A DNA stretch of 64,000 bases from JBMOKT01 sp049323895 (GCA_049323895.1 JBMOKT010000026.1:178405-242404); one strand, 5' to 3'; counted from the first letter of the stretch, positions 24,075 through 33,097 are shown. The notes: a model not told the origin generated them from the sequence alone. Numbers and translations: made by a program.

Positions 24075-25841
24075 TCAGGATTGCATTAGGGTTTCGAGTT
24101 CATCCTCGGAGAGAAGCTCGTAATCGCTTTCTTCGTTCAATAGCACAGTTCTCCAGTCCAAGGCACTTTCCACACCTCCATGCCGGAAGGGTTCACCGTT
24201 GCCATCAACGGTCAGTTTCAGATTGGGGTGTTTGAGAATATCGTATTTGTCGTCCATCACCGCCCGTTCTCCCCGGATGAACAGCAGAGCGTAACGGTTG
24301 TCCAGCATCCTTACCTCATCGGGGGTGAGAAGCTCCCGACCAGACTGCTGATAATTGGTGGAATAACTACCATTTCTGCCCTTGCTCAGCCCATAGGTAT
24401 TAGTGTCGATAGTTTCTTTGCCTAAAAGCTCCGACACATATTTGTGGGTGGATTGCTCGTTGCCGCCAAGGTACAGAAATTCGTCGCAGTTTCCGACGAT
24501 GGACTCCCATGTGTCCTTGAACAGGGCTTTTAATTGCGCCAGGTTTTGCAGGATGATAGAAACCGATATTTCGCGGGACCGCATGGTGGAAAGCAGCTTG
24601 TCAAATTCATCCGGCAAGGCGACGTTGGAAAATTCGTCCATGACAAAATGGACATGGATGGGCAAGCGTCCTGCATGATGATAATCTGCAAGATACATAA
24701 GGCTCTGGAAAAGCTGTGTGTAGAGCATTCCAACGATAAAATTGAAACTGCTGTCATTATCGGGGATTACAGCAAAGAGCGCCGTTTTGCGTTCTCCGAT
24801 GGAAGGTAACTCCAATTCATCTGTGGTGGTAATTCCGGCGATGGAAGCCAGATTAAATTTTTCCAGTCTCACACCCAGACTAATAAGGATGCTTTTGGCA
24901 GTCTTGCCTGCCGCGAGCTTGAAGATGTTGTACTGCTTGACCGCCAAATGCTCCGGCTCGCGCATTTCCAGCCGTTCAAACAGCTCATCTAGGGGACTTT
25001 GATAGGTTTCGTCATCCTCCCGGACTTCGGCGGCGGCAATCATTTCCATGACCATAGGGAAGTTTTGCTCCTCCGGTGGCGCTTCATAGAGAAGATACAG
25101 GATCAATGCTTCCAGCAGCGCGGTTTCGGAGCGCTCCCAAAAGGGGTCATTGGTGTTGGAGCCTTTAGGGGTAGTGTTTCTAATCAGGTTTGTCACCAGT
25201 TTTAACACATCCTTATCATCCTGCAGATAGGCAAAGGGGTTGTAGCAATGAGACAGGTGCATGTTGATTAAATCCAGCACCTTGATTTCATAGCCTTTGG
25301 TTTTGAGCAGGTTTCCTGTGTCCCGCAGGATTTCTCCTTTCGGGTCGAGGACGACAAAAGAGGTGTTGGCCTGCATGACGTTGGGTTTTGCGTAAAATCT
25401 CGTCTTGCCGGAACCGGAGCCGCCTACCACCAGCACATTCAGGTTCCGTTTGTGCTTCCTTCCGTCCAGGCCGATGCGGACATTCTGTGTCAGGATTTTG
25501 TTTCTCTGCGGGTCTTTGTCCCGGTATTTCTTGCAGACAGCCACTGCGCCGCCCCAGCGAGCGCTGCCGTGTTCCTCCCTTCGCCGGTAATTGCGTTTGG
25601 TGGAAAGATAAATCCCGATGCCCAGACAATAGGCGGTGACAAACAGTAGGATGCACTTTAAAGAATCGTCCACCCATTGGATATGAAACGGGTTGTTTAT
25701 CGCCGCCGTGAGATTGGCAAGGATTTCGGGAAGTCCCCCCGACAGGGAAGGTGCGGTAAGCAAAGCCGCCCATACCACCGGAATTAAAAAAACCGCAAAG
25801 AGTATCAAGTTACTTCTTGCGGTTTCAGCGCGCTTCATCAT
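24075..25841 (-). CDS. virD4: VirD4/TraG-type coupling protein
   Basis: A 588-residue hexameric ATPase that delivers the relaxase-DNA complex to the channel. Two N-terminal membrane helices (about residues 12-32 and 62-80) precede Walker A (VGGSGSGKTRFYAKPN, near residue 139) and Walker B (HFVMDEFSNVALPDEF, near 395). GARSARW-like motifs before Walker A are typical. Its start overlaps the end of the 63-residue gene upstream, indicating coupling. Family assignment is firm. Confidence 0.95.
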   Translation of the reverse strand: MMKRAETARSNLILFAVFLIPVVWAALLTAPSLSGGLPEILANLTAAINNPFHIQWVDDSLKCILLFVTAYCLGIGIYLSTKRNYRRREEHGSARWGGAVAVCKKYRDKDPQRNKILTQNVRIGLDGRKHKRNLNVLVVGGSGSGKTRFYAKPNVMQANTSFVVLDPKGEILRDTGNLLKTKGYEIKVLDLINMHLSHCYNPFAYLQDDKDVLKLVTNLIRNTTPKGSNTNDPFWERSETALLEALILYLLYEAPPEEQNFPMVMEMIAAAEVREDDETYQSPLDELFERLEMREPEHLAVKQYNIFKLAAGKTAKSILISLGVRLEKFNLASIAGITTTDELELPSIGERKTALFAVIPDNDSSFNFIVGMLYTQLFQSLMYLADYHHAGRLPIHVHFVMDEFSNVALPDEFDKLLSTMRSREISVSIILQNLAQLKALFKDTWESIVGNCDEFLYLGGNEQSTHKYVSELLGKETIDTNTYGLSKGRNGSYSTNYQQSGRELLTPDEVRMLDNRYALLFIRGERAVMDDKYDILKHPNLKLTVDGNGEPFRHGGVESALDWRTVLLNEESDYELLSEDELETLMQS

Positions 25842-26016
25842 GGTTTCTTCGTTTTACTTTTTTGGTTGGGGCGTCGATAGTTTTGAGAAGAAGTTCATCC
25901 ACGGCATCGGTGGGCCGTTCTTCTTTAATCAAGTCGTTGCGCATTTCGTTCAAAGCGTTTACGACAACGCCGTATTCGTAATCGTCCAGAGTAAGCACCC
26001 TTTCTTCTTCCTTCAT
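25825..26016 (-). CDS. Small conserved element protein upstream of virD4
   Basis: A 63-residue charged protein (LTLDDYEYGVVVNALNEMRN...). ATG 26016 lies 7 bases after GGAGGG; the TTG two codons upstream is too close. It overlaps virD4 by 17 bases. Such small proteins are usual directly before the coupling-protein gene in this type of element. Function unknown. Confidence 0.65.
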   Translation of the reverse strand: MKEEERVLTLDDYEYGVVVNALNEMRNDLIKEERPTDAVDELLLKTIDAPTKKVKRRNHDEAR

Positions 26017-26028
26017 GGGCAATCCCTC

Positions 26029-26928
26029 CTATCGTTCCGGCTCCTGCCGTTTTTGCTGTCTTTGCTGCGCCAGCATCCGATTCATCCTGCCGGAAATTTC
26101 ACCGGCAGCTTCGCGGATGACGGAAAGCTCGGCGCGGATCTCCTGTGCGTCTAAGCCCTCCAGCATTTGTGGAGCACGGTCAAAGCGATAGCCGTTTGTG
26201 TCCACGCCATACTGCTTGCAGAGCATATAGGACACGCAATAAGCGTGGAAGGCATGAGTAGAACGGTTGTAGCTTCCGTCTCCATTATCCATTTCCGAGT
26301 GAGCAAGCTCTTGGGAAATGGCACGGAAAATATTGCTTGCGTCCATGCCCTTTCGGACTTGGATTTCCCTTGCTTCCGGAAGGTACAAAGCGTTTGTGCC
26401 TTCCTGCAGGGTATCGCTGATACGGATAGGCACAGGCGAATGATCCATCAATGCCTTGATGCGGGTACGGTCGTCGGGATAGGTCGGGGTTTCCCGTTTG
26501 CAGCTGTTTCCGGTCTGCGCAATATCGAACATCTTTTTGGGGTTGTAGCTGATGCTGGTGGTGCCGTCATCGCGCTGGTACTCCTCGCCCGGCTCCAAGA
26601 TGTAGAAGCCGCTTTCCTTTTTGCGGATATAGGCGCCTTGCTCCTTCCAGGTGTCAAAGTCCGCAATGCGGGTGGCATCTGGCTTCTGGGCAAGGATCAA
26701 CAGGGCGTTGGCTACGCTGTAGCGGTCAAAACGGCTTTGCACATCCAGGTACTTCTGGAAGGTAGCGCCATCTTGTGCCACGGTTAGTGCTGTATCGTCG
26801 ATCATGGCGTAAACCGTTTCCCGCTGTTCCTGCTTTTGCTGTTTCCATGCCTCCTTGTCAAAAGGCTGGTCGTTTCGGGAAGCAGGCTGTTCGTTTTCCT
26901 GCCGGAAAAGATCATCGAAACTACTCAT
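26029..26928 (-). CDS. ArdC-like antirestriction / ssDNA-binding protein
   Basis: A 299-residue protein. Residues about 40-110 (YLDVQSRFDRYSVANALLIL...GAYIRKKESGFYIL) form the ArdC-type N-terminal ssDNA-binding domain found in conjugation proteins. The C-terminal half contains FRAISQELAHSE, a degenerate version of the HExxH metallopeptidase site. ArdC proteins protect incoming single-stranded DNA. The degenerate motif suggests loss of peptidase activity. It starts 5 bases after the PcfB-like gene and ends in QEPER-stop. Confidence 0.75.
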   Translation of the reverse strand: MSSFDDLFRQENEQPASRNDQPFDKEAWKQQKQEQRETVYAMIDDTALTVAQDGATFQKYLDVQSRFDRYSVANALLILAQKPDATRIADFDTWKEQGAYIRKKESGFYILEPGEEYQRDDGTTSISYNPKKMFDIAQTGNSCKRETPTYPDDRTRIKALMDHSPVPIRISDTLQEGTNALYLPEAREIQVRKGMDASNIFRAISQELAHSEMDNGDGSYNRSTHAFHAYCVSYMLCKQYGVDTNGYRFDRAPQMLEGLDAQEIRAELSVIREAAGEISGRMNRMLAQQRQQKRQEPER

Positions 26929-26933
26929 AAAAC

Positions 26934-27752
26934 TTACCTCGCTTTCGATTTTGGTTTTTTGGATTTGTTTTGCTGCCTGCTGGGTTTGACATTCTGTTTT
27001 GTGTTTTTTGGCTGTTCTCTAGCAGGCTCCCGCTTGGGCTGTGCCGCTTGTTCCTTTTGAGCGGCCTTAATTTCCCATAATTCTTGGCGAACAGATCTCC
27101 TTGGCGGCTCAATAGCACCCTCGGCGGCTTTCCCGCTGCGCTCTGAGGTAGGCTCGGACGGATGGGATTTCTCCGTCGTCGCCGTCATGGGGTTTGGGTT
27201 GTCGGGCTGCTCCTTTACCGGCTCCGGCTGTTCGGGTTTTGCCATGAGTTCGTCCAAAAAATCATCCGCACTTTTTTCGGCGGGCGTTCCTTTTTCGGCA
27301 GGAGCTTTTTCATCGGCTGTTTTTTCCGTTTGCTTGGCGGCTCTGGATTTTTCAATTTCGCTCTTGATGCTTGCCGTATCCACGGTGGCTAGCTTGAAGC
27401 GTTCCACAATACGGTTGATTTTGGAGGCATCCTCGGTCCGTACCATGATGTCACACATGCCGTCTGTGTCATTTTTGTCACGGAGGGCGCAATAGAGGAC
27501 GCCGTAGCGTTTGGCCTCCTGAGTGAATTTCTTCAGGTCTTCGTTCTTGACCGCAAAGACTTTCAGTTCCTTGCCGCTGCGCAAAAGTGCTTCCAGACGG
27601 GTTTTTCCTTTAGTCTTTTTTTGATCTTTCAAAACGGCATAGAGATAAGTGGCAAGGTTTTTTGCTCCCTCGCCGGAGATTTTAGCCATCACCTCAATCC
27701 CTTTAAGACTCATATTGACGATTTGGTCCGCTGCGTCGGCTCCGCTGTTCAT
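26934..27752 (-). CDS. PcfB-family relaxosome accessory protein
   Basis: A 272-residue protein whose first 150 residues match the PcfB family: VNMSLKGIEVMAKISGEGAKNLA, then FAVKNEDLKKFTQEAKRYGVLY. PcfB links relaxosome and coupling protein in pCF10-type transfer. The C-terminal 120 residues are low-complexity, rich in Lys, Glu and Pro, and probably disordered. ATG 27752 follows AAAGGAGG and overlaps the relaxase end by 50 bases. Confidence 0.85.
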   Translation of the reverse strand: MNSGADAADQIVNMSLKGIEVMAKISGEGAKNLATYLYAVLKDQKKTKGKTRLEALLRSGKELKVFAVKNEDLKKFTQEAKRYGVLYCALRDKNDTDGMCDIMVRTEDASKINRIVERFKLATVDTASIKSEIEKSRAAKQTEKTADEKAPAEKGTPAEKSADDFLDELMAKPEQPEPVKEQPDNPNPMTATTEKSHPSEPTSERSGKAAEGAIEPPRRSVRQELWEIKAAQKEQAAQPKREPAREQPKNTKQNVKPSRQQNKSKKPKSKAR

Positions 27753-29100
27753 ATGCCTTTTCCTCCTTTCTTTGCTGGATTTCTTCCTGTTTTATTTGAA
27801 GCAGTTTCTGCTTCATTTCTTCAGAACGGGACAGGATGCCCGCACATAGCTTCACCTCCTTCCGGAGCAGGGACAGCTTTTTCGAAAGTCCGGCGATCTG
27901 TTCCTTATATGCCGTTATCTGTTCATCGTCTTTGCATCGGCGGATTCGGCTGTAAAGAGATTTCCGGGTGTCGTACAAGCCTGCCATTTCCTGCTCCAGG
28001 CTGTTTCGAAATGTGAGAAGCTGCTCTTTGTTTTCAATGCGGTGTGTACAGAGCAGTTTGGTTTGAGCGGTAATTTCTTCCATGTGCCGGATATCCTCGC
28101 GCAATAAAAAATGCGTCCGTTTATTGGACGCGCGGTGCTTGGGCAAGATGCCCATTTTGTAAAGGTAGTGAAAATAGAGCGCTTGCAAGCCAGTAAGCTT
28201 TTTTACTTTTTTCAGGCTTGCACCGCCTCGGATAGTATAACGTTTTTTCTGGGGTTCGGGCAGGACTTGTGGCCGCTTCGGAGTGCGGTTTTGCAGGATG
28301 TGCTGCTTAATGGCTTCTTCGGTGTAATCGTCTCCCAAGGTTTTCAAGCGGACAAAACGCTCCTTGCCAGGAGGACGCACTGCCATGTATTTTACGCCGG
28401 TTTTCACCTCATAGCCCTGCTTGCGGAGGGTGGCAATAAACTGCGTGAAGGTCATGGACGCTGAGATTGCTTTATCTACATCCTCGCGGATGAGGCCACG
28501 CCAAGTGGGTTTGCCTTCCTGCTCGGCTTTCCATTCGGCGTAATGTCTGGATTTACCTTTTTGCGGGTTTTCGATAACGTATAGAGAGTATTCCCGGCAC
28601 AGACGGTCGGAGGTCTGTCGCATGAGGGAATAGGTGGCGTTGTTGTCGTAATACCGCTTGCCGTCCGTAAAGGATACGGAATTGAGGACAAAATGATTAT
28701 GAAGATGATGCTTGTCAAGATGAGTGGAAACAATCACCTCAAAGCGTTCGCCCCACAGTTCCTGTGCCAGTTTCACCCCGATGGCGTGGGCAGTTTCCGG
28801 CGTAGCTTCTCCCGGAACAAAAGACTGGTAGCCGTGGAAGGCGAGAATGCCGTCTGTTTTTTGGAATTGGAGCTTTGTCCTCGACATTTGTTCGCAGGTG
28901 GTGGTCGGATCACAATTGATGCCTGTCACATAGAATTGCTTTTCGGTCTTGGTATCCTGCTGTGTGTATGCTAAGACATATTGCAAGCCTCGAAAGTCAG
29001 GACTGGAAAAGTCAAGGTTCTCTGTCTTTTGGGGGTTGGTGGCGTAGTCGATCACCCGGTCAAGGCGGTCGGTTACATCCCATATCGCTGTGGTTGCCAT
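27703..29100 (-). CDS. MobP-type relaxase (VirD2/MobA-like)
   Basis: A 465-residue conjugative nicking enzyme. The relaxase domain holds motif III with metal-binding histidines (STHLDKHHLHNHFVLNSV, about residues 124-141). An N-terminal Tyr for nicking lies in the VIDYATNP or LAYTQQD region. The C-terminal half is a long coiled coil (about residues 340-450). ATG 29100 has GGAG 9 bases upstream; earlier in-frame ATGs are less well placed. It follows DUF3848 and MobC genes and lies about 900 bases from the candidate oriT. Confidence 0.92.
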   Translation of the reverse strand: MATTAIWDVTDRLDRVIDYATNPQKTENLDFSSPDFRGLQYVLAYTQQDTKTEKQFYVTGINCDPTTTCEQMSRTKLQFQKTDGILAFHGYQSFVPGEATPETAHAIGVKLAQELWGERFEVIVSTHLDKHHLHNHFVLNSVSFTDGKRYYDNNATYSLMRQTSDRLCREYSLYVIENPQKGKSRHYAEWKAEQEGKPTWRGLIREDVDKAISASMTFTQFIATLRKQGYEVKTGVKYMAVRPPGKERFVRLKTLGDDYTEEAIKQHILQNRTPKRPQVLPEPQKKRYTIRGGASLKKVKKLTGLQALYFHYLYKMGILPKHRASNKRTHFLLREDIRHMEEITAQTKLLCTHRIENKEQLLTFRNSLEQEMAGLYDTRKSLYSRIRRCKDDEQITAYKEQIAGLSKKLSLLRKEVKLCAGILSRSEEMKQKLLQIKQEEIQQRKEEKAYEQRSRRSGPNRQYES

Positions 29101-29102
29101 TG

Positions 29103-29456
29103 TCATCGCTCCGATTCTTTTGCCTTTGCCTCCGGCATAAGGGGATAATCGCTCGTATGGTCTTGGGTGTCGCAAATTCTTGCAATCACATCATTTAACT
29201 CCAACTGTAAATTGGCCTGATAGTAATCGGCAACAAGCTCCAATGGATTTTGAAATTTCAGCATATAATCAATATCCCTTTCATAATACCCATGAATGTT
29301 TGTCATGTAATGCGCCACCTGTTTCATGGCGGCGATTTCGGCAGCTTTATCAAATATGCTCTGCTTATCAAGCTTTAAAACGGATGCTTTATAGTCCGAG
29401 AAATTTTTTTCGATACGGTGCATCAGCTTTTTTTGCTTCTCAATAATTCTATCCAT
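29103..29456 (-). CDS. DUF3848-type conjugative element protein
   Basis: A 117-residue helical, charged protein. Length, position between mobC and relaxase, and the segment AHYMTNIHGYYERDIDYMLKFQNPLELVADYY fit DUF3848. ATG 29456 is 7-8 bases after GGAG; ATG 29459 is slightly too close. It overlaps mobC by 8 bases and ends in SER-stop overlapping the relaxase ribosome site. Function unknown. Confidence 0.7.
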   Translation of the reverse strand: MDRIIEKQKKLMHRIEKNFSDYKASVLKLDKQSIFDKAAEIAAMKQVAHYMTNIHGYYERDIDYMLKFQNPLELVADYYQANLQLELNDVIARICDTQDHTSDYPLMPEAKAKESER

Positions 29457-29787
29457 CATTGTTTCTCCTTTCCGGCAACGTTACCGCCGCCTGAATATCC
29501 AGCACAGCCTTGCGGAGCCGGTTGGCTTCATACTGGAACACCGTCCGGTCAATGTGCCCTGTGGCGTTTGCCTTTGCAGCGATCTGGTTCATGTTGCTCC
29601 CGATAGCGTGAAGCTCCTTTATCATAGCGTAGTAATCAGGAGGGGGAAGCTCTTTAGGCACATACCCGTTGATCAGGGTACGCAGATAGCTTTCCTGCGA
29701 TAGACCTGCTTTTTTGGCGCTGGTGTGGAGCCGTGTATTTTCTTCTTTATTCAGCCAGACCTGAACACGGATACCTCGTTTTCTCAT
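29449..29787 (-). CDS. mobC: MobC relaxosome protein
   Basis: A 112-residue accessory protein that binds oriT and helps strand separation. The N-terminal VQVWLNKEENTRLHTSAKKAGLSQESYLRTLI is the ribbon-helix-helix DNA-binding part; NMNQIAAKANATG is the characteristic MobC motif. ATG 29787 follows AAAGGAGCTGGAACG. It is the first gene of the mobilisation operon, next to the candidate oriT. Confidence 0.9.
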   Translation of the reverse strand: MRKRGIRVQVWLNKEENTRLHTSAKKAGLSQESYLRTLINGYVPKELPPPDYYAMIKELHAIGSNMNQIAAKANATGHIDRTVFQYEANRLRKAVLDIQAAVTLPERRNNDG

Positions 29788-29949
29788 CGTTCCAGCTCCT
29801 TTCTCTTAATTCTTATCACCATTCCTTCTGTATTGAGTGTTGATCTGGAAAAGACACATAAAGACCACACCGATAGCGCCGCCTATCAGTGCACCCAACA
29901 TAAATATTTCTATGGTTATCACCACACTTTCGATTGTATTTTTGTGGGG

Positions 29950-30035
29950 GTTTTAGGGGGTATCCCCTTAACAAGCGAATTTGGGAGACCAAATTCAGTG
30001 CTTGCTGCAACACAAGACAACGGTCTTGTGTTGTC
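29950..30035. other. Candidate origin of transfer (oriT)
   Basis: Non-coding DNA directly upstream of mobC with two perfect inverted repeats: GAATTTGG-GAGA-CCAAATTC (29977-29996) and AACACAAGAC-AACG-GTCTTGTGTT (30009-30032). Next to them is a G-tract and TATCCCCTTAAC. Paired short hairpins beside a G/C-tract upstream of mobC and the relaxase are the usual anatomy of MobP origins. The nick site is not identified. The remaining 29.79-29.95 kb is AT-rich without other signals. Confidence 0.6.
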
Positions 30036-30054
30036 ATGAAAGTTTCGATTGGTT

Positions 30055-30132
30055 TCAGATACCACCAGACGAAAAGGAAAGTCTGGCGGTCATGCAAAGA
30101 GTTTCTTTGATTTCCACCTGATAGGTTTTCAT
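30055..30132 (-). pseudogene. Truncated DpnD/PcfM-like gene
   Basis: ATG 30132, 10 bases after AAAGGAGG, opens MKTYQVEIKETLCMTARLSF and stops at 30055 after 25 codons. 'KTYQVEIKETL' is the start of the DpnD/PcfM family, whose members have about 45-60 residues on conjugative elements. The rest diverges at once, so this is a frameshifted or deleted remnant, possibly still translated. Confidence 0.5.
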
Positions 30133-30172
30133 AAAAGCAAAGCCTCCTTTCTTGATTTTAGGCAAAAGAAAA

Positions 30173-30195
30173 AGACACTGATTTTTTCAGTGTCT
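30173..30195. terminator. Hairpin between oriT region and abiE
   Basis: AGACACTG and CAGTGTCT form an 8-bp stem (ATTTTTT loop), flanked by AAAA on both sides. It would terminate minus-strand abiE transcripts before the oriT region. From here to 30290 no other feature was found. Confidence 0.5.
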
Positions 30196-30290
30196 AAAAG
30201 CGACGCTCAAAAGAGCCTTCATAAAGGTACAAAAACACTCCAATTGGTTACAATATGGAGTTTACTTGTAGTAATATATACGATCACCGT

Positions 30291-31241
30291 TTATTCTCGT
30301 GTTTTCCATATTGCCATCGGATGATTACGGATACGTTCTAAAATCTGTACATCCTCAAAAAGCAGCTCTGGATGATATTCACCGTTTTTAAATGCCCTCA
30401 AAAACTCTGCTTCGTTATCACCGAGTTCAGAAAACATTGACAGGTAGCCAATAACCCGTTGTTTCGCCGCTGTTAGGTCAAACCGCTCCTTTTTTCGGAT
30501 TACAGGGTATAAATCTGTCCGGATCTTATACTCTGTCAACTCATCAATCTTTCCTAAATTAAAGGTTCCAGTAACAGCCTCGCCGCCGACAGCATAATAG
30601 AATATGGCGCATTTTTTAAGCAGAGGGAGTTCTGTTTCATCAAACAATCCGAAATAGATCATGTTGTTAATATCATACAAATCACGGGCTGCCGCTCTTG
30701 TAAGCAGAGCAACAATCTTGCTTGCAAAGATCTCAATGGAAGCCAATGAGTTCACCTTAAAAGAATCCAGTATGCCAAGAGTTTCAATTGACCTTTGCTC
30801 CAGGGGCAGAATATGGGAACGCAGGGAGTAATTGATTTCCACTTTGATATTATCTTTCATGCCAGCAGTATTTGCATAGGAAAACACATAAGAATCCAGG
30901 CTGTGGTGGGATTTTGATTTAGGGCTTAATTCATATCCGCTCATCACCATGTATTTGAGGACGCTATCCGAGATTTTTTGGCGTTCCTCAAACATTTCTT
31001 CCCGAGAATCATTATGTGTGTAATCAAGGTCGATGTCTACAGATAACCTCGGCAGGTTGAAAATAGTCATATTGATTGCCGTTCCGCCTTTTAGCGCAAG
31101 GCTCTCACGTAGCAGCGGGTCGCTGTTTATATATTTCAGTATTTCCGACAACCGGAATACTTTCTCTAATGTATCGCGGATAAACCCTAATTCCCGCGCC
31201 TGTTTTCCAAGCTTACGCTTATCATAATCAAACAAATTCAT
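30291..31241 (-). CDS. abiEii: AbiEii-type nucleotidyltransferase toxin
   Basis: A 316-residue toxin of the type IV toxin-antitoxin system AbiE, which causes abortive phage infection. The nucleotidyltransferase motif LALKGGTAINM is followed by LSVDIDLDYT, supplying the GG and DxD catalytic residues. Family length is about 300. The frame overlaps the antitoxin gene by 14 bases. It lies inside the conjugative element, between oriT and the primase-like gene, as defence cargo. Confidence 0.9.
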   Translation of the reverse strand: MNLFDYDKRKLGKQARELGFIRDTLEKVFRLSEILKYINSDPLLRESLALKGGTAINMTIFNLPRLSVDIDLDYTHNDSREEMFEERQKISDSVLKYMVMSGYELSPKSKSHHSLDSYVFSYANTAGMKDNIKVEINYSLRSHILPLEQRSIETLGILDSFKVNSLASIEIFASKIVALLTRAAARDLYDINNMIYFGLFDETELPLLKKCAIFYYAVGGEAVTGTFNLGKIDELTEYKIRTDLYPVIRKKERFDLTAAKQRVIGYLSMFSELGDNEAEFLRAFKNGEYHPELLFEDVQILERIRNHPMAIWKTRE

Positions 31242-31992
31242 TGCCTCCTTCCGATATAAGGGCTAAAAGCTGCTCCGGCACAAACAACCTCCACTTTTTG
31301 TTATATATGGATTTTTCTTTTTCCAATCCGTGGTACAGGTATCGAACACTTTTTGAGATCTCGGCTTCACAGGCTTTAAAAAACGTATCCGTTATTTTCA
31401 GGGAATCCTTGAAATGCTCCAGGATATATCCTGCTTTCTGAAACAGGATTTGTTTGCCGTAGCTTTTCAGATAGCAAAGCAGCTTTGTTTCATCTGCATA
31501 TGGCATCATTTCAAGGCTTCGGAGCAGTTCTTCCAATCCACCGATTTTCTCAAAATCGTTGATGCTGTCTATGACGGTGCGTTCCAAATCGGTTACACGG
31601 GTGCCGTCCGGTTTTTTTACAATACCATCGTTGATACGGGACATTTGGTAACGATAGGTCAAACCGTTAAATTCAAATGTGTTAAACTTTGTATCAGAGG
31701 ATACATACACATCATAAAACACCTGATTAGTGCATCCGTAATATTCTAAAGCAGTATGGTGAGATATATATGCGCTTTCCGTCAAATTGCTGGCTATCAC
31801 ATACCGATTGACAACTGGCTCACCGTCCGCAAGATTTATAGCAACATACAGGTTTCTTTTCACGCTTTGAATATAGCCTTTTTTCAGGTAGTTCTGTATC
31901 AGATCGCTGGCACTGTTTCTGTTGCCGACCATCTCAGTAACATCATTCCATGTAAAACAACCTTTTTCCAATAGTTGTTCATAGTATTTCAT
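31228..31992 (-). CDS. abiEi: AbiEi-type antitoxin / transcriptional repressor
   Basis: A 254-residue partner of AbiEii. The N-terminal winged helix (about residues 10-60: CFTWNDVTEMVGNRNSASDL) binds its own promoter in known systems; the C-terminal domain neutralises the toxin. The AYISHHTALEYYG segment is typical of the family. ATG 31992 is a clear start. The antitoxin-first order and overlap are standard for AbiE. Confidence 0.88.
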   Translation of the reverse strand: MKYYEQLLEKGCFTWNDVTEMVGNRNSASDLIQNYLKKGYIQSVKRNLYVAINLADGEPVVNRYVIASNLTESAYISHHTALEYYGCTNQVFYDVYVSSDTKFNTFEFNGLTYRYQMSRINDGIVKKPDGTRVTDLERTVIDSINDFEKIGGLEELLRSLEMMPYADETKLLCYLKSYGKQILFQKAGYILEHFKDSLKITDTFFKACEAEISKSVRYLYHGLEKEKSIYNKKWRLFVPEQLLALISEGGNEFV

Positions 31993-32084
31993 ATTTTTAC
32001 CACCTCCGTTGTTTTAATTTTAGTATGATGTCGCTGAAAAATCAACCATACAGAGGGTAAAATAAAATATTTTTTTATTTTATT

Positions 32085-32116
32085 CTTGCTATCGCTTTTA
32101 TTTCAGTGATAGCAAG
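32085..32116. promoter_or_regulatory. Inverted repeat between toprim gene and abiEi
   Basis: CTTGCTATC (32085-32093) and GATAGCAAG (32108-32116) form a perfect 9-bp pair. It lies between the toprim gene's stop and abiEi, so it may be a terminator for the former or part of the abiE control region; the neighbouring run is AT-mixed, not a clean T-run. Confidence 0.4.
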
Positions 32117-32135
32117 GCATAAATAAAATGATTTT

Positions 32136-33086
32136 CTATTCGCGTTCCCGTCTCTGCCGCATCTTTAAGGTGATTTTCAAATAGTCGTTATAATCCTTTC
32201 CACGCTTCGGAGGCTCATCGGAAACGGTAAGTGAGGAGGAAAGAAGGGTCTTGATAGTCTTTGCTGCCAGCCGTCCAGCCGTGTCGTTGTCCAGATGTAA
32301 AGCGATTTCCTTTATTTGTGGGAAGTCTTTTAAGTATTGCATGAGTGCGGCAGGTGGGGTGCTTTCTTCAATAATCTTTTTCGGCATATAGATTCCCGCA
32401 AGGGACAGGCAATTTTCCTGCCGCCAGTCCTTACCGGAAAGCAGTTCCAACGTACCATGAGATAATAAATCAATAGCGCTTTCAAATAAGTGCAGTTTGC
32501 GGCATTCGTTCCTGGCTGGGATAGAGAAGGAGAAGTGCTTGTCACTTCCGTTCACTTCCCCCATAAACCGTTTGCCAAAAGTTCCACGGAGAGTAGCATA
32601 TTTGGGAACGCCATGCCGGTCAAAACCGATAAAGACGGCGTTGTGATAATCACGGCTTTCATATAGCTGTTTGGTCCGGATACAGTAGTCTATAATCTCC
32701 CGGTGAATGCCGCGCCCCATGAGGTAGGTAATCACGTGGTCATTGTTTTCATTTTTCTCAGGCAGGAGCAGTTTTTTAGGCTCAACAGGTTTCTGCACCT
32801 TTGGCGAAACAGGCGGCATGACCGCTGACTGTCCGTCTATCTGAAGTACCGCTTCCGGGAGCGTCATGCCCCGTACCTTGATGAGATAGTCTAGGGCAGA
32901 ACGCCCGCCGATGTTGCGCGACCACCAGCACCATTTCCCGTTGCTGATTTTCAGGCTGTCATGGGTACGTGTGGTATAGACGTTGCCGGAAAAGCGCACC
33001 AGCTCCTGCGGCTCATAATATTGCAGGTAAGTCAGCAGATCCATTCGCTTTGAGCGCTCAATCTGCTCCGGTGTTACATAAGGCAT
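32136..33086 (-). CDS. DUF3991/Toprim primase-like protein
   Basis: A 316-residue protein with an N-terminal zinc-finger-less primase-like region typical of DUF3991 (about residues 1-85, with KWCWWSRNIGGRSALDYL) and a C-terminal Toprim fold. Toprim acidic residues are E in LHLFESAIDLL and the DxD of ALHLDNDTAG. Such proteins are standard in Tn1549-like elements and may prime complementary-strand synthesis after transfer. ATG 33086 follows GAGGTGAAAAAAC and lies 12 bases after the methylase-helicase stop. Confidence 0.85.
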   Translation of the reverse strand: MPYVTPEQIERSKRMDLLTYLQYYEPQELVRFSGNVYTTRTHDSLKISNGKWCWWSRNIGGRSALDYLIKVRGMTLPEAVLQIDGQSAVMPPVSPKVQKPVEPKKLLLPEKNENNDHVITYLMGRGIHREIIDYCIRTKQLYESRDYHNAVFIGFDRHGVPKYATLRGTFGKRFMGEVNGSDKHFSFSIPARNECRKLHLFESAIDLLSHGTLELLSGKDWRQENCLSLAGIYMPKKIIEESTPPAALMQYLKDFPQIKEIALHLDNDTAGRLAAKTIKTLLSSSLTVSDEPPKRGKDYNDYLKITLKMRQRRERE

Positions 33087-33097
33087 GTTTTTTCACC

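Noticed and set aside
25288..25773. 161-codon minus-strand frame inside virD4
   Set aside because: Shadow frame; virD4 has Walker motifs over the same bases.
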